NCBI RefSeq assembly: GCF_000004195.4
Contig: NC_030677.2
Span: 102,514,829 to 102,578,828 of the forward strand
Length of the DNA: 64,000 nt
Reading direction: 5' to 3'
Source of the DNA: Xenopus tropicalis
Taxonomy: Eukaryota; Chordata; Amphibia; Anura; Pipidae
Below the pieces are notes generated by a model, which worked only from the letters and a program-made list of their open reading frames with translations, did not search any database and was not told the DNA's origin. How positions within the stretch are numbered: the first letter of the stretch is position 1; each line of letters opens with the position of its first letter. Both the position numbers and the translations under genes were made by a program. This document shows positions 47,178 through 58,000 of the stretch, piece after piece.

Positions 47178-48048
47178 TCAAGAGGGATGACAACGGCCTT
47201 CATTGTAAGAGCATGCCTTGGAGCATGTTCTGATTTAACTAGTATGTAGAAGGGCACTGCCACCATCATATGGAGCAAGATACTGAATCAATGGCTCCCA
47301 TGTTTGCTGAAATGTCATCTGTTTATTGAGTAGAATACTGGTTTATTTTGACCAGTATCCATTAAAGGGGAACAATTGTGAATTGGAATATACTTAACTT
47401 GTCTCAATACTGACAGGCAGCTTGTGTTCTGGGCAGAGGAGTGGTTCAGCCATTTTTGACTGATATCTTAAGTTTAATCCCCACTTTCCCATCTTTCCTT
47501 TCTGATAGAAAACCTGGAAAAGACTTTGAAGAAGATTTAAAAAATCAACCCAATCCCCCCTTACATTGCCTGATGCTTTCTGTCTCACTTACCTGAGTCA
47601 CTAACAAACACATAGAACCTTATTTCTTGGTTATTTATAAGAAAAACATGAAAGAAGCCACACTTCACTTGTGTTTTCTTTGCTGAGCAGCAGCAGCAAT
47701 CAAGTTATTTGACACACCAATTTGAAACAAACATGCCAAGTGAGCTGGAAGGTGATGTGGGAGTTGTAGTTAATTACATTTTTTTTTTTTGTTTCCAAGC
47801 TGGCACACACCAAAGCCTAACCTGCCCCCCTGGCTGATGTACATGCAAGTGAATGCACATGCACTTCTGCTAGCACCAACACACAAGCTTTCAGTGGCTA
47901 TTGAGGCAGCAGACCCTGTGGTCCAGGGCCCCCTGTTCCCCAAGCCCCCTTTGCACATTTGCTGTTGAGGGTGTGCCCTCATCACATGCCAGTGGACTAA
48001 AGTTGCTCAAAATTTTTTAAAGCTGGACAGAAACCATATACCACTTAA

Positions 48049-48588
48049 AGGAGAAGGAAAGCAACTGAGGAATTTTATTGCCAATAGATTAGTTGCAATA
48101 GTGCAAGCTAGAATGCTATATTTATTCTGCAGAAAGATTTACCATACCTAAGTAAACAGCCCTAGACAATCCCACTGATTGTTTAAGACAGCAGCAGCCA
48201 TTTTAGTTTGGTCCGACATCACTTCCAGGCAGCAGCATGTAGGCAGGGAACAACTCTCAGATCAGATTACAGCAGAGAGGGCAGGGGGGTAAAGCAGAAG
48301 GGAGGGGGAACGAGGAGAAAACTGAGCAGGCTGTCTCATTCCGTGTGCTGAAGGATTTTTCTGAAAGCAGGAAGTTTGACTATGTATGATTACATAATCA
48401 TATATAGTCAAACTTCCTGCTTTCAGAAAAATCCTTCAGCACACGGAATGAGACAGCCTGCTCAGTTCAGAATAGAAATTTAGTATTTCTTTTTAATGAG
48501 GACTCAGAGCAGCAGTTCTGTAAGTTTTTATGGCTGTATTTACATAGACCTTTTTGAACGCTTAGTTTTTTTTTACCTTTCCTTCTCC
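48049..48588. mobile_element. TTAA MITE containing a long palindrome
   Basis: TTAA at 48045-48048 precedes AGGAGAAGGAAAGC; the right end is CCTTTCCTTCTCCTT with a degraded target copy. It contains the 144-base palindrome at 48322-48465. Confidence 0.75.
48322..48465. repeat. 144-bp near-perfect palindrome
   Basis: Arms of about 70 bases beginning CTGAGCAGGCTGTCTCATTC and mirrored at the right, centred at 48393/48394. The RNA or single strand would fold into one long hairpin. Confidence 0.85.
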
Positions 48589-49267
48589 TTTCAGAAGTAC
48601 CTTATATATTGATTCAAACAAATAAGTATTTATTAATACATATGCCACTATGTCACAGATCTGCTGACAAATCTCCTCTTACAAAGAATGACCCATTATT
48701 TTCAAACCTTTTCAAAGATGGCGGCGCCATTCACAGAAACAAGTATGCAGCATGCAGTAAGTGTAACTGTGAATCTTTCATCAGGCAAGCCAGAAATATA
48801 GCGTTTTTACTTAACAGTACTATTGAATAGGGTGCTTAATAGAATTTGACTTTCATTCTCCTTTAAGGATAAATAACTAGGCTTAAGTGTCTCCATACTG
48901 TGTAAAAACTCTTCAAATATGGTTATCTGGCAACAGGTGCACAGATCATATCACGTATCATATCATGTTTGGGTCCAATCTTCTAGCCGCCGCCTCCTCC
49001 TAGGAATATTCTATCCGGAATTTATTTGCTCTGCTGAGGAGGATAACAAATGCACGAAAGTAAGTTCTCCCTCTACATCAAAATGCTTGCCATGTTATCA
49101 GCATTAGGCTGCAACAGGAAAGCCAAGAGCATTCTATAGCAATTTAGATAAACTAAAAACTGGCTGCTTGTCTCTAGTGTCACGTCCAGTCACAAAGAAG
49201 CAGAAGTTCAGGCACGGAACAGGAAGGGCAAAACAGTAATGCACAAGCTGGGACAGACAATCTAGTG

Positions 49268-49646
49268 CAGTGCTTTCCAACTGGCGGCCTGCAGCCTGCG
49301 ACCCCCCTCTGTGTGGCCCCCCACCTGTCTGGCTGCTTTGATGGCTGACCTTTGTGCAAGCTTTAAATGGTATCAGTACTGGCCCCCTGCATGGTTAACA
49401 CCTCAGATCCAGGCTGTAAACCCCCTGTATTGTTTAAAAATGTAATCCACTGTGTTGTTCTCACCTTTTAATCTCTGCATTTTTGGTTTTTGCTGCACTA
49501 CCACCATTAATATGGCTATGGTCATGTGATAACATGGGTGTGGTTTCAAAAGGGGGAGTGGCCAAAACTAGCTTCCATTATCTGCCCTCCACCATGGAGG
49601 CCGGAAAAATTCCGTCCCTCGGTACCACAGAAGTTGGACAGCACTG
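49268..49646. mobile_element. hAT-type MITE with 8-bp target duplication ATCTAGTG
   Basis: Ends CAGTGCTTTCCAACTGGCGG and GAAGTTGGACAGCACTG, flanked by ATCTAGTG at 49260-49267 and 49647-49654. Confidence 0.88.
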
Positions 49647-50169
49647 ATCTAGTGTAACAAGATTGTCAGGACACCTTAAAACAGGGTAAATGTATTTCTA
49701 CCTTATTACTGGAACTTGATATAGAACCATTTTAAAAGTTTGAGCTAAGTTAACTAAATAGGGTTGGGAGATAAGCATACTGCAACCAACACAAGACTCT
49801 TTCAAGCAACAAATGTGTTAGCTTTAACAAATCTCCAATACAGCCATACATAAGGGACTGTACCTGTCCTATATTGTACTTATGTTGAGAAACACCGACA
49901 GCACATACACTTAAGGGTAAGTATTGGTTCTCCAGTGCCAGCCATGTATCAGTGCTCATTTGCACAGCTGCAATACAGAAAGCCATTGAACAAAGCCATC
50001 TATATCTAGAATCAGGGCCAGGGTAAGTTAGAAGGGTGCCTAAGGTGCACACAAGGTGGGGCAGTGAGTGGGGAAAAAAAATGCAGAAAAACTGGAGCAT
50101 GAACTAGAGCAGGGATCCCCAAACTTTTACTTGTGAGCCACAGTCAAATGTAAAAAAAGACTGAGCAAC

Positions 50170-50718
50170 CAGGGCTGTGGAGATGGTAGATAAATTCCGT
50201 CTATGAAGATTTTCATTCATCCAGGTCATGGTATATCTAGTATAAATAAATTTAAAGCAACTGGACTTAAGTAATCATTGAAGACGTTTCAATACTCATC
50301 CGAGCAGCTTCTTCAGTTGAACTGAAGAAGCTGCTCGGATGAGTAGTGAAACTACTTCAATGATTACTTAACAAGTCCAGTTGCTTTAAATTTATTTATA
50401 CTAGATAGATAAATTCTCCGACTCAGACTCCTCAGTTTCTGATACTTCCGACTCCACCTCCTGTTTTTAATATGCCAATATATTTTATACATTCATACAG
50501 TCAATGAAAAGCTTCATGGTCACTCAACATGTTCGTTTATGCACTGCGTGCATTGGGCTTTATTCTTATAGCAGAGAAGTAATTAATTATGACTGTTTGT
50601 GAATTCAGACATTTAAACTTGCTTTTTTTTATTCCCATTTAAATTTAGTAGGAGTCTGTTTATTTTTTGCCGACTCCGACTCCAGGTACCCAAAATTGCC
50701 TCCGACTCCACAGCCCTG
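50170..50718. mobile_element. hAT-type MITE (CAGGGCTGTGGAG), middle of three nested
   Basis: Ends CAGGGCTGTGGAG and CTCCACAGCCCTG; flanks TGAGCAAC and AGAGCAAT agree at six of eight positions. The core repeats CCGACTC motifs. Confidence 0.85.
50198..50405. mobile_element. Hairpin-shaped insertion with 11-bp target duplication (innermost)
   Basis: TAGATAAATTC is duplicated at 50187-50197 and 50406-50416. Between them are two inverted, unequal copies of one sequence (AAGAAGCTGCTCGGATGAGT) meeting near 50319. A variable-length duplication suggests target-primed reverse transcription, perhaps a Penelope-like or LINE tail; the family is inferred. Confidence 0.7.
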
Positions 50719-51607
50719 AGAGCAATACAAGCATCACAAAAGTTCATGGAGGTGTCAAAAAAGGGATAAGATTGGCTATTAGGTAGCCTCTATGTACACT
50801 ATCAGCTTACAGGAGGCTTTATTTGGTAGTAAATCTGTTTTTATTCAACCAAAACTTGCCGCCAAGTCAGAAATTCAAAAATAACTCCCTGGGTTGGGGG
50901 CACTGAGAGCAACATCCAAGGGGCTGGGGAGCTTATGAGCCACTGGTTGGGGGATCACTGAACTAGAGTAAGGCAGACGATAGGAGTGTGTCTAGCTCCC
51001 CCACAATTGCACCCTAGGCATTAGCTTCAAGCAACTTAATGTATCACCAATTGGGAGAACGTAATACATGGTATAAAGTCACCTACTTTTCTAGAAATCC
51101 AAAGTAACCAGCTAGTATGACAAGAATGTATGGTTACTAGATGCTATGGGTCACTAGATCTGGGCAAGCTTTAGAGTCTTTATTACCTCATGTTTAAAAA
51201 TCTGCAGGATCAGCAATTTATATTTCAAACTTAAAGCTTGACAAAGTATGATCACATCAAAGAGTAAGTCATGTTTGCAGGCTGTTTTAAGACTATCCCC
51301 TACATGCTGATAAAAGGGCAGAGATTACTATGGCAAGGTATTCCATAGCAACCAATAAGACACCAACCTTTACCAATACCAGCAGCAACCATTGCACCTT
51401 TTATTAGATAAACAATTGTGTTAATCTGCCAGTTTACTTTCTATCTATAGAAGGGCAAGTATGAGAAGTGATTACTTTAAACCCTCTGTCAGATGGATTT
51501 TGACTCCTTGTTTAGGCTTTTAGGGATTTTAGACTACTTATACTACTGGATCACCACATTTCATTAAGATGTTTAACTTTAAAACAGAGAAAGTAAAATA
51601 TAAATGT

Positions 51608-51880
51608 TTTATTTAGAATTAAAGAAAAAGTACTCTGCTATCACAAAACACATTAAACCTCCATTCATATAGCAATAATCTGGAGTGGCATTTATTCATA
51701 ACATGCAGACAAAAAACTTCTGGAAAAAAAAGGATGAAAATCTCAAGATCTTGCCTCTTCTCTCAGTCCCAAATGGGCACAGGCATAAATCAACAGCTTA
51801 AATTGACAAGATTTCTCGCATTCCATCTCTAGATGTGGGTAGGGCAAAGAAAAAAAAAAAAGCAAACATTGCAGGGCTGT
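51608..51880 (-). terminator. oaz1: OAZ1 3' UTR with poly(A) signals
   Basis: On the - strand, AATAAA occurs at 51696-51691 and again at 51613-51608, about 190 and 270 bases past the stop. Either would give a 3' UTR of the short length usual for OAZ1. Confidence 0.6.
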
Positions 51881-52011
51881 CTAATCTTCATCAGAAGAAT
51901 CTCTTTCAAAGGTGTAAGCCATAAAGCAAGCATCTGGTCTCTTAGGGACAAGGGGATGTCCAGGTATCACAATCTCAAAGCCCAAGAATCTGAATGTTCG
52001 GAGAAGCATGG
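51881..52011 (-). CDS. oaz1: OAZ1 terminal coding exon 5
   Basis: The acceptor is a T run plus AG at 52013-52012. The exon encodes [15 protein letters not shown], then [14 protein letters not shown] and the acidic tail ERDSSDED, and stops at TAG 51883-51881. The tail is slightly shorter than in mammals. Confidence 0.95.
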
Positions 52012-55000
52012 CTAAAAAAAAAATTAACATTTTGATACAAAGTAAATAAAGTTACATTAAAATGCAATAGCAACTCAAAGCCTTGCCATGTAAAATCCAA
52101 TACAGAGCCCCTGTGTTTCTTTGAACAGCAATGGCACCAAAATTGAAGAACTGTGGCACATGGCTTTCACATTTATAGGAATGATTCTCTTTCTAGATCA
52201 ATGTTTGAAAGTGAAGTACTAACTTTCCAGTTCTCATCTATTTACACAGTATGGCAATATATAATTCTCTTAAAATTAAAGTGAGCGCTTACATATGAAT
52301 TTTGCTGACCTTAAACACCATTCTATGCTGTAATAAGGATTTCATTATGGGGTTTTAAAAGAATTGTTTTCTTCCACATTTAAACAGCAAAGCATGCCCG
52401 ATTATGAAATTAAACCTTGCAATGCAATTCTCTGGACAGCTTTATACAACAAACCTGATTAAGTGAAAAACATTTCCACAAGTATTACGACAAGTGAGGC
52501 CATCTGAATGGAGATTATTCCCTTTAGCAACAAGTTAAAACCCATTTTTTATCATCAGGTAGGGATTTTAAATGCTTTAATTATAAAACTAAATTATAAA
52601 AAGAAAGATTACCTCTATCATCCCTGTTCTTGTGGAAGCAGATAAAGACATGACCCACTTGGAGTTGCTCTTCTGCATATTCTAGTAGAATTGCAAAGCT
52701 AGAAAAGAAAGAAATTGTATATGCAAAGAGTTAAGTATGCAGCTTCGTATTTAACATATGACTGAACAGGACTAATCTTTCATTAAAAAAAATGCTCTAT
52801 TTTTGAAAAGGAAATGCAATATATATCAGGATAGAAGCAGTTTTCAGGAGGTAGGGACCAAAGCAGTAAACAAGCATATTGCAGGTCTGAACTACACAGT
52901 AAAATGTAAATGCTATATTGAAATTTAAAGGAGAAGGAAAGGCAAAGTCACTTAGGGGTGTCAAAATGTTAGGCACCCCCAAGTGACTTTAATAGCTTGC
53001 CTTTTACCCCAGGCTGGTGCACCTGTTCGGAGAAAACAGCACAGCACCAGCCCGGGGTAGCTGCAGCACTTCTTCCTGCTTTGCTCGCACGCGCAGTAGT
53101 GAAAAGCCGAACTTAAACAGAAGTCAGTTTTTCACTCTACTGCGCATGGGCCCGTCGTTTAGTTGTTACAAAATGAAGCAGGTACCCTGGGCTGGTGCCG
53201 TTTTCTCATAACAGGGGCACCAGCCCGGGGTACAAGGTAAGCGATTAAAGTCACTTGGGGGTGCCTAACATTTTGGCACCCCCAAGTGACTGCCTTTCCT
53301 TGTCCTTTAAGTGCCAATTTACAGCCAGTTGAGTAAAGATTATAAATTAGTAGCACATGGGCCAAAGAATTACCCCCCCCCCACACACATTCTAATCTAA
53401 ACACTACTGTTACTGGCATATTGTGCTCATTTAGCACTACAGCATATTCTAGTGAATCAAATGATGCAAGGGAGAGGGGGAACATAGTGCAGCCACAGCT
53501 GGCCTGTACATTTTCATCTGCTGGGCAAAGCAAATTTAGCATCTTGCCTCTTGAAACACAGCTACATCCCCTTGTATGTGAACCAGGAAAAAGGATCAAA
53601 CTACAATTGTAAGAAGAGGGTTTCCAAATTGATTTAATGCATTCGTGACTATATCAACCCCTGCAGCAGAAATAACTTCTTGGTTGTGTAATGCATTTCT
53701 AATGTTGAATGCAGGTTCAGAACATGTACATGACCAATCCTCCACCAGGCAGTAATGCTTCAGCTTTACCAAGTCTTAGAATACTACTATATAAAAAGCT
53801 AGATACATACCTGTCTTTGCTGCCATCAGGTAGAGTGCCAGTCGGGATTTCTATATAGAGGTTGTTATTGTTTAGCACAGCTCTCCAACTCACTTGTTTG
53901 CCGTCTGTCAGACTTGATTGGACATTGAGTATTCTGGTCCTGTTATTGGATGTAAGCTCTTCTGTTATGTTCAGCCTATTATCCTGTAAACAACAAAACA
54001 AGACCTCTAGAATTTTTGCAAATAGTAAAAAAATAAAGTTACATAACCTGCATGAACACATTAATACAATTTGCAATGCCAAACTGACTGCAGCCAAGGG
54101 TGGACCTTTACCTTTTTATCAAGAAAATTGCAGATTGGCACACATAAAACACTTTACATAAAGCAACCTGGCCTGATCCTCTTAAAGCAGAAGGCAGAAT
54201 TTTCCTGTCATAAAAGCCAGATGTAAAGTGTCTTGCTTGCAGGGATCTATGTTCTTGTTGATGGAAAGATTTTCTTGGACTGTTGCATACAGGGGCACTC
54301 CTGCAGCCAACAAAGCATGCCTGTCTTTGCCCTTAGTGCATAAATTTAACATACCAGGGTAGGCAACTCTCACTGTCATAATTGTGCACAACTTAATCCC
54401 ATTTAAAACGGGTAGCTCAAAAGAGGGCAATGACACCATAAAATTACTTCAAAATGCAGATCAACTGCTCAGTGACAGAATCATCATAAACTAACTGCAG
54501 TATACTATCTATTATAGAGGTCAAATGTTACTCATTGAAGAGGGTGTGTGCTAAACTTAAGCAAAAATCTAAAATTGATGTATTTTTCTTCTACAAGTTA
54601 GAATGTAGACTATAGCCACTAAATTTCAGAGTTTGCCCTGTTTAGTCAAAGTGGCAAAATCTATATATTAAAAGGTCAGGAAACATTCAAAGCCACCCTA
54701 TTAAAATAATGTTAAAAAGGGGGGGAATATTCATTGTACATTATGACATCTAAGCTGTTGGATGTCAAGGGCCATGCTACCAGCAGAATCAATATTACAT
54801 CACTGCTGTGCTTTGACCTATGCTACAGCATGTGTTATCTAGCAACAAAGGACAGTAAGCTTAAACATCTTGGCAAGCAAAGGGTCAACAGTTCAGTGAT
54901 ACCAGAAATCATTTACTTTTAGCATGATTCTAGAACAGGCAACTGGTCACCACATGTGCTGTAGGCACTACATTTCCCATAGACTGCAGCAACTGGTGGC

Positions 55001-58000
55001 AGGTGTTTAAATTGTTAGTTGTTCCACATGGCATTCTGCATTAAGCAGTGCTTCCTAAAGATTTTAACTGGTACTGTAATAAGTCATGACACCACAGTGA
55101 AACAGTAACTTGCAAATAGTACAATACTTACAGAATAAAATAAATTAGCTGAAAGATTGTGATCCCTCTGACTATTCCCTCGCCCACCTGGGATCTTCAG
55201 GGGTGGGTGAGGGACATCAGGAACACCACCGAGGCCCGGGACCCAGGTTACTACAGCAATTGAAAGAAACTCTGGAACTAAGGAAGAAAAAAAAGTTAAC
55301 TAATGCAATGTAAATTTATATAATTATAACACTGCATAAAACTGTTTGACAATACACCCCTATACCATATTTCAGATATCAATAACCTCTGTAAAAATGC
55401 AATTAAAAAATGCAATGAGATACTATGAAGCACAAGACTGGTTTAGCTACACGAGTCTAAAGTCATATGTTTGCTACGCAAGATCTATAACCCCTTCACA
55501 GCCAAATTGGTGGAATATACATAAGAGAAAAAGGACATTAAAGCAGTACATATCTGGGATTGAGTCTAAAGTGTAATAAACCTATTTGGAGGCAAACCTC
55601 AAATCTTATTAAACACTGATTAAATCTCAAGCACTACTTCTGTTCAAAAGCTTTGCTCCTCCCTATGCACCATATCTCACCCTGCAGCTCATTTTCTGCT
55701 TGCGTCATCTCAGCAGATGTAGCAAGCAGATGCCCACAAGGGATTTGTTAGTCCTGTGAACAGCAGCCATTTGCAGATGGGTTAATACATATGCAGAGAA
55801 TAAAGCCTCCATTTTGTAGACATGCTGAAATTCAAGGGAAGAATGCCAATTTCAATATTTGTAAAATTATTGCATTCATTCGAATGCACAGACAAAGCAT
55901 CATGTAGATTGTCAGTGTGTTCGAATAAAAGGCAAGCTCATAATGGTTGAGAGACAAAACAATGATTAGAAATCTGACAAAAAACGTAAAATAAAGCAAT
56001 CTAAAATAACAAATACAAACAACCAAATACAACAAATACAAAGAACCTATAGCAACGAAGCCAAAAAGCATCTGCCTGTGAAGCATGCCAAACTGCAACA
56101 GATAGCTCAAAACATGCAGTCATTCTAGCCTAAACCATGTGACCTAAGGGCAATGGCATGTAGCAATTCATCACCTACAGGAAATTGCTGCTTATGTGGG
56201 AGACCTATCCCCAGAATATACCTTGCCATACAATACGTTACTGTACACATAAAAATCCCAGCTAATAAGGAAATGCATAAGAAGGCTTTCTCATGATTAC
56301 CCAAGATTGTCGCATGTTAAGTGTTTGCCATGCAGCAATTTAATAAATGGAGAGGTATCTTAATTGGCCAGCTTGTGAGGAATTAAAGGCCTTCAAAAGG
56401 CTGAAGGCCTGGAGCTGACCATGTTACATCACAACCTCAGAAGAATAAAACGCTCCTTGGCACATGGGTTTTCTAGCCAGAATCCTACTGAATAATGATT
56501 AGGGATTTAATATTCCATATCAGTCAGCCGTACAAACATTTTAGATAGTTAGCACCAAAGGACACAGGCTATAAAATGACATCTATAATTGCTTACAGTC
56601 AAAAAATGTTTAAGGACACCCAGAGGTTATAACAATCACAAAGCCAAATCTTTAAGCACTGAACAAACTAGTAAAGCATGTGATGTTTATAACCGCTTCA
56701 TCCCAAAAGTCAACAAAAGCCAAACTAGTAAAGCTTTACATTCATTCCATAAGTCAAGAGGCAAACTAGTGTAGTTTTAAATTCACTGGCCTATAGCTGT
56801 ATAAAGGTTGCAAATTTACAGACAAGCAGGATCTAGGAGTTAATCTGTAACCAAAGGTTCAAAACCTCTTGCTCCTCAAGCAGGATACAGTGTGGTGGGT
56901 GGCTCTGACGACCAGCTAGGGAAAGATTGAAGTAGAATGCCTTTGAATATTTCATAGTTGGGTGGAAAAAGCTAAGAACCAAAGGAGGCTGAACCCTCAA
57001 ATGGTTCAACCTTTTTTAGACAGCACCAATCATCCAAAATTAAAAAAGTGAAGACCTATAGACTATAGCACACAGTCTATACTCTAATCAGGAGTAAAAA
57101 AAAAAAAAAAAAAAAAAAACACCTGAACATGGGCATGCAGTCTATTTAAAATTACAGGATCCCTTATCAAGAACGGTTATCCAGAAAGCCCACCCCCCAT
57201 AGAGTACATTTAAAGCAATTATGTTTCCTTTAATAAAAAAGCACTTTGTACTAGATGGTAACAAATCTGCACGAGTCCATGTTGTTGGCAAAACAATCCT
57301 TTTGGGTTTCATGCTTAAATGGTTTTAAGCAGACTTCAAAAATGGAGATCCAAATTACAGAAAAGCCTATGAATTCCAGACAATAAATCTTATAACCATA
57401 CTCAAAATTTTATATTTAAATACACTTATCCTACATTGGTAAAAACTGTCTGGTTCTGGTTTTAAATGATTGGCACATAAGGCATGAAACCATCCATGCA
57501 GTAACACTGACTAATGCCAGCCACGACAAGCACAGACACTATGCTCTAAATCTGGCAATAGTGATTTTTGACTTAAATAGACCTGTATCTGCAGAGCTAC
57601 TGCTATTACTATTAATGGCAGCCAATAGTAATGATTATCTGCTGTTGCATCACCAACCTCATTCATTCTCTCTCTCTCTCTCTCTCTCTCATCTATAATG
57701 TACTGTGACTGCAAATTCACTCCAGTAGGGCTGTGAGACTTACATAGCACACTATCAGTTTTTTGTAATTAAATGGTAAAAAGAGTCAAGCTAGATTTAT
57801 TGGGTCCTATACACCTACAGAATACAAACTCTTGCAAGCAGTTTACTTATAGAACCTTAATGAGGGCCATCTTCTATCAGTTAGTAGTATTTGTATACAC
57901 CCATTACATTGCACCATAGACTATGTTAGCACTTTATAAATGCATCAATTGTGGCAGATGCAATAAGAAAGGCCAGAGGTGGGGTACCCTCCTCCCTTGT

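Larger units (their letters stand above)
50110..50960. mobile_element. hAT-type element with 8-bp duplication AACTAGAG (outer of three nested)
   Basis: Ends CAGGGATCCCCAAAC and GGTTGGGGGATCACTG, flanked by AACTAGAG at 50102-50109 and 50961-50968. A second hAT MITE is inserted at 50170-50718. Confidence 0.9.

Noticed and set aside
53159..53599. 146-codon frame on the - strand within OAZ1 intron 3
   Set aside because: Its C-terminal third lies in the palindromic MITE and the true OAZ1 frame here is intronic; composition is not protein-like.
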